Source of the DNA: an uncultured Granulosicoccaceae bacterium
GTDB lineage: Bacteria > Pseudomonadota > Gammaproteobacteria > Granulosicoccales > Granulosicoccaceae
Direction of reading: 5' to 3'
Length of the DNA stretch: 59,804 bases
NCBI GenBank assembly: GCA_938007995.1
Contig: CALLLW010000090.1
Location: forward strand, 1 to 59,804
In this document: one piece after another, positions 35,487-43,306 of the stretch
Layout: every line of letters begins with the position of its first letter
Numbering within the stretch: position 1 is the stretch's first letter
Program-made: the position numbers and the translations under genes
Notes under the pieces: model-generated
The model's database searches: none
What the model saw: only the letters and a program-made list of their open reading frames with translations
What the model was told of the DNA's origin: nothing

Positions 35487-36371
35487 ATGAAATTCTTACC
35501 AAGTAAGACGCCTGCGTGTCTAATCAACATTCTTGCGGGTGTTGGCCTGGCGCTTTCAGCGATCGGCGCTGCTCACGCAGCAGACGACAACATGCTCAGA
35601 GTTACCGCGATTCCCGATGAGTCACCAACAGAACTGCAACGTAAATTTGAACCTCTGGGTGATTATCTTGCCGAGAAAACCGGCAAGGAAATCAGCTTCG
35701 TTCCGGTTACCGATTACAGTGCAGCCGTTGAAGCACTGGTGAACGATAAAGTCGACATGGCATGGTTTGGCGGATTCACATTCGTACAGGCGAATCTTCG
35801 TTCCGGTGGTGAAGTCGAGCCGATCATCCAGAGAGCGGAAGACGAGGTATTTACTTCAGTGTTTATCACCAGCGCTGGTTCTAATATAGAATCGTTTGCT
35901 GATCTTAAAGACAAAACATTTTCGTTTGGGTCACCTTCTTCAACCTCAGGCCATTTAATGCCTCGTTCTTTCCTGCTTAAAGATGGCATAGACCCTGACA
36001 AAGACATGCGTGTTTCATTTTCAGGTGCACATGATGCAACCGCATTTGCAGTGGCGGGTGGCAAGGTAGACGCAGGTGCATTAAACGCCAGTGTCTGGAA
36101 AAAGCTGGTTGATACCAACAAAATCGATCCGGATAAGGTCAACGTGTTCTACACCACACCTCCTTACTACGACTATAACTGGACAGTGCGTTCGGATATG
36201 AATGCAGACTTAAAAAGCACCATCTCTGATGCATTCGTCTCTCTTTCAGCGGATGACGAGCAGGGCAAGACTATTCTTGATCTGCAGCGTGCCAGTGCCT
36301 TCATACCAACCAGTGCCGAGAACTACAACGACATTGAAACCGCGGCAAAAAGCGCCGGTTTGATTAAGTAG
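35487..36371 (+). CDS. PhnD-like ABC transporter substrate-binding protein
   Basis: Periplasmic binding protein of 294 residues from the ATG at 35487, which begins a good signal peptide (MKFLPSKTPACLINILAGVG...AHA). It belongs to the phosphate/phosphite/phosphonate-binding family: RVTAIPDESPTELQRKFEPLGDYL, a VDMAWFGGFTFVQA block, and FSFGSPSSTSGHLMPRSFLL, which forms the anion pocket. In some databases proteins of this exact type are labelled putative selenate-binding because they occur near selenium genes; I cannot separate phosphite, phosphonate or selenate from the sequence. It is the first gene of a four-gene transporter operon. No C-P lyase, ptxD or selenium gene is in the window. Confidence 0.88.
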   Translation: MKFLPSKTPACLINILAGVGLALSAIGAAHAADDNMLRVTAIPDESPTELQRKFEPLGDYLAEKTGKEISFVPVTDYSAAVEALVNDKVDMAWFGGFTFVQANLRSGGEVEPIIQRAEDEVFTSVFITSAGSNIESFADLKDKTFSFGSPSSTSGHLMPRSFLLKDGIDPDKDMRVSFSGAHDATAFAVAGGKVDAGALNASVWKKLVDTNKIDPDKVNVFYTTPPYYDYNWTVRSDMNADLKSTISDAFVSLSADDEQGKTILDLQRASAFIPTSAENYNDIETAAKSAGLIK

Positions 36372-36433
36372 TATTTAAAGCAGGCTGTTGTGGCAGCATT
36401 GTCACATCAGCCTTGCTTACTTGATAACACACA

Positions 36434-37378
36434 ATGTCAGGACTGGCATTTAGCTGTACCCACCTTAACGTCTGTCGCACTGGAGGCGTGCAGGTTGCTG
36501 CGCCATATTCATTAGCACAACCTTCCTCTGCATCACCTTCTGATTCTACTGGCCGGCCGAGCCCGGAAACCGGTGCTGCCCCACTTGTTGCGCCATCGGC
36601 TACTGCATTAGCGATAAAGCAGCTATCGCTCAAGATAGGCTCCGGTGAGCAAGTCGCTGTTATCGGGTCCAGCGGTGCAGGTAAAACAACCTTATTAAAT
36701 ACGTTTGCTGCAGCGCTGAAACCGACTGACGGCACGGTTAAGATAAATGCACATAACCCGTGGCGTCTGGGTAATTACCGTAGACGCATGCTGCGCCGTC
36801 AGTTGTTTCTGGCACCGCAGACTCCGCCGTTGCCACCGCGTCAGCGCGTAGCAACAGCAGTACTGGCAGGGCGGGTACCTGTCTGGTCATTAGTAAAATC
36901 ACTTTCATCACTAGTGCGTACCAAAGAAGCGGAGCTTGCCTTTGATGCGTTGAATGCATTTTCAATTGGCGACAAACTGTGGCACCGGGTTGATCGACTA
37001 TCAGGTGGCGAACGGCAGCGCGTCAGTCTGGCCCGTGCACTGGTCAGTGATACCAGTGCGATGCTGGTTGATGAACCGTTGTCAGCACTCGATCCGGCAT
37101 TGGCCGGACAGACGCTGCGTGCCCTGATCGATCATTCAGCGCAAAACAGTAAAACACTGATATGCAGCTTGCATCAGGTTGAACTGGCTTTGGGACATTT
37201 TCCGCGTGTTATCGGTTTAAAAAATGGTGAGTTGTTGTTCGATATGGCAAGTGACGCAATCACCGATGACATAATTCGCGAGCTTTATTTCGGATCAAGC
37301 GATAAGGCGAATAACGATCTCAGCGAAACATCAGCAAGCATCAATCCGGTTATTGCAACACCGACGCGCTGCATCTGA
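36434..37378 (+). CDS. PhnC-like ABC transporter ATPase
   Basis: ATP-binding subunit of 314 residues, which powers the importer. Walker A GSSGAGKT (78-85), Q-loop near LAPQTPPLPP, signature LSGGERQRVSLARAL, Walker B MLVDEPLSALD and the H-switch (SLHQVELAL) are present. The first strand (LAFSCTHLNVC) and the second (ALAIKQLSLKIGSG) are separated by about 45 extra residues rich in Pro, Ser and Ala (about 17-60), which is unusual for this family. The gene lies 62 bp after the binding protein and 10 bp before the first permease. Confidence 0.88.
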   Translation: MSGLAFSCTHLNVCRTGGVQVAAPYSLAQPSSASPSDSTGRPSPETGAAPLVAPSATALAIKQLSLKIGSGEQVAVIGSSGAGKTTLLNTFAAALKPTDGTVKINAHNPWRLGNYRRRMLRRQLFLAPQTPPLPPRQRVATAVLAGRVPVWSLVKSLSSLVRTKEAELAFDALNAFSIGDKLWHRVDRLSGGERQRVSLARALVSDTSAMLVDEPLSALDPALAGQTLRALIDHSAQNSKTLICSLHQVELALGHFPRVIGLKNGELLFDMASDAITDDIIRELYFGSSDKANNDLSETSASINPVIATPTRCI

Positions 37379-37388
37379 TTGTGATTTG

Positions 37389-38234
37389 ATGTCGAGTCCG
37401 GCTAAAGATCAACAGCAGTTCAACGATCCAGCCTGGTCGGGGCGGCTCAGCTGGTGCTTACTGGCAATCATACTTGTGTGGCCGCTACTGGCGGCCAGTG
37501 AATTTAATTTGTTGTCATTGTTTGACCAGCGCTCTCTTAATACCACCGGTGAGTTTCTATCGACTTTCATACCACCAGCGAGTCAACCTGACTTTCTTGC
37601 ACTGGTATTGAAAGCAACCTGGATCACCATAGCCACAGCCACCACCGGTTTAACACTGGCATGGGTAGTTGCAGTACCGTTGACTCTGATGGCAACTGCA
37701 ACCCTTTCACAGTCGGCAATCGGTAAGCCAATGAGTCGATGGCGATCTGCAGTGCGCCTGCTGATAAGGTGGGTGCTAATATTTTTGCGCAGTGTACCCG
37801 AACTTGTCTGGGCTTTATTGTTTGTACGTGTCGTCGGTTTGGGGCCAACAGCCGGAGTGTTGGCTATCGCGTTAACCTACACAGGCATGTTAGGCAAAGT
37901 CTACTCTGAAGTGATCGAGTCAGCTGATCCCGAAACCACCCGTGCGCTGTTGCGGTGCGGTAGTTCAAGAATCAATGCGTTTGTTTATGGTGCGTTGCCA
38001 CAATGCGCTACCGAGCTAATATCCTACACCGTATTTCGATGGGAGTGTGCGATACGCTCATCAGTAATCATGGGCTTTGTTGGTGGTGGAGGTCTGGGGC
38101 AGGAGATGGATAACTCAATGAAAACCTTTGCCGGTGATGAAGTCGCAACCATTCTTCTGGTGTTCATTTTACTGGTCGCCATTGCAGATCGGCTTAGTCA
38201 TTATTTACGCCAGTGGCTGGAGTTCGGTGAATGA
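37389..38234 (+). CDS. PhnE-like ABC transporter permease 1
   Basis: Inner-membrane permease of 281 residues from the ATG at 37389 (the frame is open 12 codons further up but would overlap the ATPase gene). At least five membrane segments are visible. The cytoplasmic coupling motif is in SEVIESADPETTRALLRCGSSRINAFVYGALPQ, and FLRSVPELVWALLFVR plus FRWECAIRSSVIMGFVGGGGLG are characteristic of PhnE proteins. It overlaps the second permease gene by four bases (ATGA at 38231-38234). Confidence 0.9.
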   Translation: MSSPAKDQQQFNDPAWSGRLSWCLLAIILVWPLLAASEFNLLSLFDQRSLNTTGEFLSTFIPPASQPDFLALVLKATWITIATATTGLTLAWVVAVPLTLMATATLSQSAIGKPMSRWRSAVRLLIRWVLIFLRSVPELVWALLFVRVVGLGPTAGVLAIALTYTGMLGKVYSEVIESADPETTRALLRCGSSRINAFVYGALPQCATELISYTVFRWECAIRSSVIMGFVGGGGLGQEMDNSMKTFAGDEVATILLVFILLVAIADRLSHYLRQWLEFGE

Positions 38235-39064
38235 GTTTTAACTCCACATCACAAAACTCTGTACCGAAGGCGTTACCGCAAAGGCCGCAGGCAGCATCAA
38301 TACGCTGGTTATTAGTGTTGTTATTGTTGTTGATAATATCGAGCTTTATCACCCTTGATCTGCAGCTCGCGGCCTTTCTGGAAGCCGGTTCTGTCGCTAA
38401 AATGAAAGAGTTTATTGGTGGATTTTTTCCGCCAGTGATTGAAGCGGGTTTTCTGCGACAGCTTGGTCATGCGGCACTTGAGACCATTGCAATGTCATTG
38501 GTCGGTACCGTGCTGGCTGCCATCATTTCGTTAGTGCTTGCGGTACTGGCAGCAAACAGAGGTCAGCAGTCACCGTTGCGCAAGGTACTGCGCAGCGTTA
38601 CCCGTTTTGTGTTGATTGCCATGCGTTCAGTACCTGAACTCGTTTGGGCGTCATTGCTGGTGATTGCCGCAGGCCTTGGTCCTTTCCCCGGTACACTGGC
38701 GCTGATGCTACATACCATCGGTGTGCTTGGTCGTCTGTTTGCCGACAGCCTTGAGAATATTCCCACCGCACCTGCGCAGGCGCTGCGTGACAACGGCGCA
38801 CCATCGCTGGCGGTATTCGGTTATGCAACCTTACCACTGGCGCTGCCGCAAATGCTCTCCTATACGCTGTACCGATGGGAAAATAATATTCGCGCAGCAG
38901 CTGTGCTTGGCGTGGTTGGGGCAGGTGGCCTCGGCCAACTCTTGTACTACAACCTGAGCCTGTTTTATATGCAGGAGGCAGCCAGCGTTATATTGGCAAT
39001 GCTATTGTTAGTGGCTATAGTTGACGCGCTGAGCTACCACGCACGGCGCAGCCTCAATCAGTAA
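38231..39064 (+). CDS. PhnE-like ABC transporter permease 2
   Basis: Second inner-membrane permease of 277 residues with about six membrane segments. It repeats the PhnE blocks: AMRSVPELVWASLLVI, ADSLENIPTAPAQALRDNGAPSLAVFGYATLPLALPQ (coupling loop) and YRWENNIRAAAVLGVVGAGGLG. The two permeases are clearly related and probably form a heterodimer. Translation is coupled to permease 1. Last gene of the operon. Confidence 0.9.
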   Translation: MSFNSTSQNSVPKALPQRPQAASIRWLLVLLLLLIISSFITLDLQLAAFLEAGSVAKMKEFIGGFFPPVIEAGFLRQLGHAALETIAMSLVGTVLAAIISLVLAVLAANRGQQSPLRKVLRSVTRFVLIAMRSVPELVWASLLVIAAGLGPFPGTLALMLHTIGVLGRLFADSLENIPTAPAQALRDNGAPSLAVFGYATLPLALPQMLSYTLYRWENNIRAAAVLGVVGAGGLGQLLYYNLSLFYMQEAASVILAMLLLVAIVDALSYHARRSLNQ

Positions 39065-39150
39065 GCTCTGTATCTTCGCCACATAGCAGATCGCCCTATA
39101 GTAAAGTAGGGTGGTCAACTGTTTGTGACGTCACGACATAGAGAGCGCTT

Positions 39151-40476
39151 ATGACCACGCCACGTCAACTTTCTGCACAAGAAGCTGCCGCTATGGTGCA
39201 GTCCGGTTACTGTCTTGACTATGGTGTCACACTTGGCCAGCCGGATGTTTTTGATAAAGCACTCGCCGCCAGAGCGGCTGAGCTAAGCGATGTAAAAATC
39301 CGCTCATGCATTAGTGTAGAGCCCCGAGCAGTGCTTGAAGCCGATCCCGAAGGTAAGCACTTTTACTGGCTCAGCTGGCATTACTCAGGCTATGACCGCA
39401 GTAAGAGTGATCAGCGGATAGCTCACTACGCACCCATTAATCTGGGTGAGTTACCGGACTATTATCGCCGCTTTATTGAGCCTGCAGATATTGCTGTGCT
39501 CAAAGTCTGTCCGAAGGATGAAAACGGTTATTACAATTTTGGCGGCACCAACCTGTGGCATCCGGCAATTTGCGAAACGGCAAAAGTAATTATTGTCGAA
39601 GTCACAAAAGGCTTGCCCTATACCTACGGCGATCAGGTCGGCTTGCATGAAAGCGAAGTGGATTTTGTTATCGAAGGTGATCACAAACCGGCAACCGAGC
39701 TGGCCGAACTACCGGTAACGGCAACAGATCGAGCTGTGGGTCAGCTGGTTGCGGAAAATATTGAAGACGGCTCATGCATACAGGTAGGCATTGGCGGTAT
39801 GCCAAATGCAGTTTGCAGTGCACTGCTGGATAGCAACGCGAAGGAGCTGGGACTGCATTCTGAAATGCTGACAGACAGCATGGTTGATTTGGTACGTTCC
39901 GGTCAGGCCACTGGTTCGCAAAAAGCCATTAACACCGGCAAGCATGTTTACAGTTTTGCACTGGGTAGTAAAAGACTCTACGAAACTATCAATAACAATA
40001 AAGATTTCCAGTGTTGCCCGGCAGACTACACCAACCCGCCGCATATCATTATGCAAAACAGTAAAACAGTGGCTATTAACAACACCACTCAGGTTGACCT
40101 GACTGGCCAGGCAGCATCTGAATCAGATGGTTTCCGGCACATCAGTGGCACCGGTGGTCAGCTGCAGTTTGTCCGGGGTGCTTATGCGTCTGAGGGTGGT
40201 AAAAGTTTTATCTGTCTTTCTTCAGTGTTTGAAAAAGGTGATATACGCAAGAGTCGTATCGTTCTCACGCTGACTCCAGGCAACACCGTCACCACCACGC
40301 GTATGGATCAAATGTATGTGGTGACCGAGTACGGTATTGTCAATTTAAAAGGTAAATCTATCGCAGAGCGTGTACGCGCCATGATCTCGATAGCGCATCC
40401 GGATTTTCGTGATGATCTCGAAAAGCAGGCGCGCGATAATCATTTAGTTGCCCGTTCGAGTTACCCGCTTTCCTGA
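39151..40476 (+). CDS. Acetyl-CoA hydrolase/CoA-transferase family protein
   Basis: Family I-type CoA-transferase of 441 residues, related to 4-hydroxybutyrate, butyryl and acetyl CoA-transferases. It would move CoA between acids. Motifs: QVGIGGMPNAVCSAL, GLHSEMLTDSMVDL where Glu238 is at the position of the catalytic glutamate of the 4-hydroxybutyrate CoA-transferase group, the block QVDLTGQAASESDG, SGTGGQLQFVRGA, and a C-terminal YGIVNLKGKSIAERVRAMISIAHP. Complete and of normal length. No signal peptide. It follows the PhnE2-like gene by 86 bp but is functionally unrelated; its own promoter is likely. Confidence 0.9.
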   Translation: MTTPRQLSAQEAAAMVQSGYCLDYGVTLGQPDVFDKALAARAAELSDVKIRSCISVEPRAVLEADPEGKHFYWLSWHYSGYDRSKSDQRIAHYAPINLGELPDYYRRFIEPADIAVLKVCPKDENGYYNFGGTNLWHPAICETAKVIIVEVTKGLPYTYGDQVGLHESEVDFVIEGDHKPATELAELPVTATDRAVGQLVAENIEDGSCIQVGIGGMPNAVCSALLDSNAKELGLHSEMLTDSMVDLVRSGQATGSQKAINTGKHVYSFALGSKRLYETINNNKDFQCCPADYTNPPHIIMQNSKTVAINNTTQVDLTGQAASESDGFRHISGTGGQLQFVRGAYASEGGKSFICLSSVFEKGDIRKSRIVLTLTPGNTVTTTRMDQMYVVTEYGIVNLKGKSIAERVRAMISIAHPDFRDDLEKQARDNHLVARSSYPLS

Positions 40477-40510
40477 CCTATAGCGGGCAAACCAATCGTG
40501 AAGGGGCAAA

Positions 40511-41353
40511 TTATTTCGCGCAACGAAAACCCACCATATTCAAACTGATATCAGGCGGGTTGCCATGTCGGTAGCTCGCTCGTAAACAGTATGGATTATT
40601 ACCCCAGCCACCACCGCGAATTACATTGTGCGTCGGCTCTCCGGGGAACGGTGTTGATGTCCACTCCCAGACATTACCTGCCATGTCGTGAATGCCAAAC
40701 GGCGATGCACCCGGTGGGTAGGAGCCTACCGGTGCGGTAGTGGCGTAGCCATCTGATGTTTCAGGTGCACAACATTTATCGGTGCCATAGTTTGCCAATG
40801 GTTTTGCAAGGCTTTGGCTGGGTGGTTGATCGCCCCACGGGTAGCGTCTGCCGTCAGTACCGCGAGCTGCAAATTCCCATTCTGCTTCAGTGGGTAGTCT
40901 TGCGCCATAGTACATGCAGTAGCTAAGGGCATCGTGTGCAGAGACCTGTACAACAGGGTGATTATTTAACTGTGTTTCTGCGGTTGCTTTTTGTAAATCT
41001 GAGTTATCACCGTGCGGGTTAAGATAGGTGGCGGTGGAGTCCTTGAGCCATCGCTTTGTCCAGACAAAGGCTCGACCATTTCTGATGGTGTCCGGTTTAT
41101 AACCGCTTGACGCTATGAATGCTTTGAACTGCTGATTGGTGACTTCATACTTCATTATATGGAAGTCGTCTACGTTAACCTGTTCGGGGGCTTCATTGTC
41201 GTCACCTGCTGCATCACCCATGATGAAACTGTCACCGCTGACGCTGATCCATTCGTGACTGAGAGCATTTCCAAAGCTGGCCGGAGTAATCATTATTGTA
41301 GTAAGTAATATCAGAACAAATAGTGTAGGAGGGAGCTTTGTCACACTACGCAT
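40511..41353 (-). CDS. Formylglycine-generating-enzyme-like (SUMF1 fold) exported protein
   Basis: Exported SUMF1/FGE-fold protein of 280 residues with an N-terminal signal or anchor segment (LFVLILLTTIMI). Fold blocks are complete: FIMGD, YEVTNQQFKAFI, HPVVQVSAHDALSYC, ARLPTEAEWEFAARG, YPWGD, GIHDMAGNVWEW, RGGGW and a final GFRCAK. In genuine FGE two Cys in the C-terminal GGSYMC...SYC element bind copper and are needed for catalysis. Here the element is RGGGWGNNPYC: only the second Cys (Cys256) is kept, and the first is replaced (Asn252 region). It is therefore unlikely to activate sulfatases in the known way. A structural or ligand-binding relative is more likely. The alpha/beta hydrolase gene lies 28 bp upstream in the same operon. 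Confidence 0.85.
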   Translation of the reverse strand: MRSVTKLPPTLFVLILLTTIMITPASFGNALSHEWISVSGDSFIMGDAAGDDNEAPEQVNVDDFHIMKYEVTNQQFKAFIASSGYKPDTIRNGRAFVWTKRWLKDSTATYLNPHGDNSDLQKATAETQLNNHPVVQVSAHDALSYCMYYGARLPTEAEWEFAARGTDGRRYPWGDQPPSQSLAKPLANYGTDKCCAPETSDGYATTAPVGSYPPGASPFGIHDMAGNVWEWTSTPFPGEPTHNVIRGGGWGNNPYCLRASYRHGNPPDISLNMVGFRCAK

Positions 41354-41381
41354 GTGCAGATCTCATCATGTTGTGTGGGTT

Positions 41382-42338
41382 TTAAGCAGCCACTCGAATT
41401 ATTGATTCAATAATTCTATTAAAACTCTGTGCTGCACGGTCAACCGTGTGCCGTGCTCGCAGGTAGCCATGCACCAGCCCGTCTTCAAGAATACAACAGG
41501 CATTGCCACCTGTTTCATTGATTGCTGCTGCGTAGTTTAAGCCATCGTCAGCCAGTGGATCGCATTGTGCACTGAACACAACGGTGGGTGGTAAGCCGGT
41601 GAATACTTTATCTTTTAAAGGAGCGATCGTGGTTGCACTAACGAGGTCCTCAGTACCGGTACGAATAGCTTCGTAAGCACTGACCTCTCTGGTGCTCAGC
41701 AGAGGAGCGTTAGCGTGAGTAACATATGAACCACAACTGTTGTCGCCACCAAGCGCAGGGTATATCAGTACCTGGCCGGCAATAGTAATGATTGATTTGG
41801 AATCGCGCAGATGATGACTGATTGCTGCGGCAAGATTGCCGCCGGCGCTGTCACCACACAGAACAACAGGAGTATTGCTACGCGTATATTCGTGCTGAAC
41901 CCCTGCGAGTGAATCTTCAAATGCAGCAGGATGCAGGTGCTCCGGTGCCAGCCGGTAGTCTATAGCAGTGACATCGAGCCTGGTTGCAGCACAGATATCG
42001 GCGCAAACAGAGTCATGACTCTCGAGGCCGCCAACAATAAAACCGCCGCCATGGAAGTACACGACTAACGCAGAGTTGTTTTTGTTGCTCGATGTGTAAC
42101 GCCTGATAGGAATATCGTAGTCAGTTGATCTAATAACGTCATCTGTGGCGGCTATACCGGGTGGGTAGCCGGTGTGAAACTCTCGACACATTGCATTGTA
42201 GTTTGCGCGCTGTCTTTGCAGTGTGAGGTCAATCGTATCGGGTGGGTACCATTGATCGGTGCGCCTGATGAACTCCCAGGTCTGTTCATCGATCATGTCA
42301 CGATACTGGCAGTCGTATTGTTCTTGAGCGCAGCTCAT
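41382..42338 (-). CDS. HSL-family alpha/beta hydrolase (esterase)
   Basis: Carboxylesterase of 318 residues of the hormone-sensitive-lipase group. The HGGGF oxyanion loop is at 96-100, the nucleophile Ser164 is in GDSAGG, and the acid/base residues are in SAQCDPLADDG and GLVHGY. No signal peptide, so cytoplasmic. It is upstream of the FGE-like gene (28 bp gap, same strand), so both are probably one operon. Substrates of this family are short or medium acyl esters. Confidence 0.9.
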   Translation of the reverse strand: MSCAQEQYDCQYRDMIDEQTWEFIRRTDQWYPPDTIDLTLQRQRANYNAMCREFHTGYPPGIAATDDVIRSTDYDIPIRRYTSSNKNNSALVVYFHGGGFIVGGLESHDSVCADICAATRLDVTAIDYRLAPEHLHPAAFEDSLAGVQHEYTRSNTPVVLCGDSAGGNLAAAISHHLRDSKSIITIAGQVLIYPALGGDNSCGSYVTHANAPLLSTREVSAYEAIRTGTEDLVSATTIAPLKDKVFTGLPPTVVFSAQCDPLADDGLNYAAAINETGGNACCILEDGLVHGYLRARHTVDRAAQSFNRIIESIIRVAA

Positions 42339-42433
42339 TGCGGGTTACACTGCTCCGACGTGATTTGAATTAGTTAATGGAGTCATTGTCACGATATTAA
42401 ATAACAAACTTAAGCGGTAAATCGGAAGAAAAT

Positions 42434-43033
42434 ATGACTCTACTTATAGCAGGGTTGGTTTTATGGACCACAACGCATTTGCTGCGTTCATTATTGCCGG
42501 AATTGCGAGACACACTGCAGCAGACGTTTGGCAGGCTGACTAAAAGTATCATCGCGTTAGTCATACTCGTGTCGTTGCTTATGATGATCCACGGCTTTAA
42601 CAATGCTGCCTTTATTTCTCTCTGGACAGTACCGCCATGGGCATTCTACGTGAACAATCTGCTGATGGTGCTGGCTTTGTATATCTACCTGACGACAGCA
42701 ACCGTTCCAGGTACCGCGTTTTTGTTTGGGTCACTGAAGCATCCGCAGCTAATTGGATTTCAAATCTGGTCGGTGTCGCATATGTTGGTCAATGGCGATC
42801 TGGCGGCAATGGTGTTTTTTGGTGGTTTGTTTGTCTGGGCTGTCGTTCAGTGGTTGCTCTCGTCAAATGCCCCTTCTGTTGCGGATCGTGCATTGGTGGA
42901 TGGTACACTGGTGGATCGTAGCAGCGCGTCGATTACATCTGCATGGGGTCACCTCGGTGCTGTGGTGGTAGTCTATGCGGTGATCTGTGCCGTGCATGTT
43001 TTATTCGGGCGCTGGCCGTTCGCCCCTGCTTGA
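42434..43033 (+). CDS. NnrU family membrane protein
   Basis: Integral membrane protein of 199 residues of the NnrU family, with about five to six hydrophobic helices. GGAAG lies five bases before the ATG. Family features: an early LVLWTTTHLLRSL segment, PGTAFLFGSLKHPQLIGFQIWSVSHMLVNGDLAAMVFFG (a block of conserved His, Gly and Asn), and a C-terminal helix. NnrU was first found next to nitrite and nitric oxide reductase genes; many copies occur without denitrification genes, as here. A role in haem or quinone-related membrane chemistry is possible but not shown. Confidence 0.88.
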   Translation: MTLLIAGLVLWTTTHLLRSLLPELRDTLQQTFGRLTKSIIALVILVSLLMMIHGFNNAAFISLWTVPPWAFYVNNLLMVLALYIYLTTATVPGTAFLFGSLKHPQLIGFQIWSVSHMLVNGDLAAMVFFGGLFVWAVVQWLLSSNAPSVADRALVDGTLVDRSSASITSAWGHLGAVVVVYAVICAVHVLFGRWPFAPA

Positions 43034-43129
43034 ATCGGTATCTGACGCAAGCCGTCTGTAGTATTTTTGAATTCTGTCAGGGGGACGGATGCAGTTATAC
43101 CGGTGCCGGGTGCGTGCTTGTCGGGTTGT

Positions 43130-43145
43130 TTCAAAGCGCTTTGAA
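43130..43145. promoter_or_regulatory. Candidate AglR operator O1 (16-bp palindrome)
   Basis: TTCAAAGCGCTTTGAA is a perfect 16-bp palindrome with a central GC, the usual shape of LacI-family operators. It lies 162 bp before aglE, and a LacI-type regulator gene ends the same operon. Confidence 0.7.
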
Positions 43146-43226
43146 TTGTTAAGTAGCAGCTGGCTAATCGTTGTATCGCCGTTAAATCGTTAAAGCGACT
43201 TAAATTATTCAATATACTTCGCTCCG

Positions 43227-43255
43227 TTGACAGGTCCCCGCAGCTGTTTAATACT
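43227..43255 (+). promoter_or_regulatory. Candidate sigma70 promoter of the agl operon
   Basis: A perfect -35 hexamer TTGACA (43227-43232) and AATACT (43250-43255, four of six matches) are 17 bases apart. Transcription would start near 43262, immediately before or within the second operator. Confidence 0.6.
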
Positions 43256-43263
43256 GCAGCTTC

Positions 43264-43275
43264 CAAGGCGCTTTG
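43264..43275. promoter_or_regulatory. Candidate AglR operator O2
   Basis: CAAGGCGCTTTG matches 11 of 12 central bases of the O1 palindrome. It overlaps the predicted start of transcription, 132 bp (centre to centre) from O1, so repression by AglR and DNA looping are plausible. Confidence 0.6.
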
Positions 43276-43306
43276 GCGCCTCATTTCACGCTCCGGAGAA
43301 AGCAAT

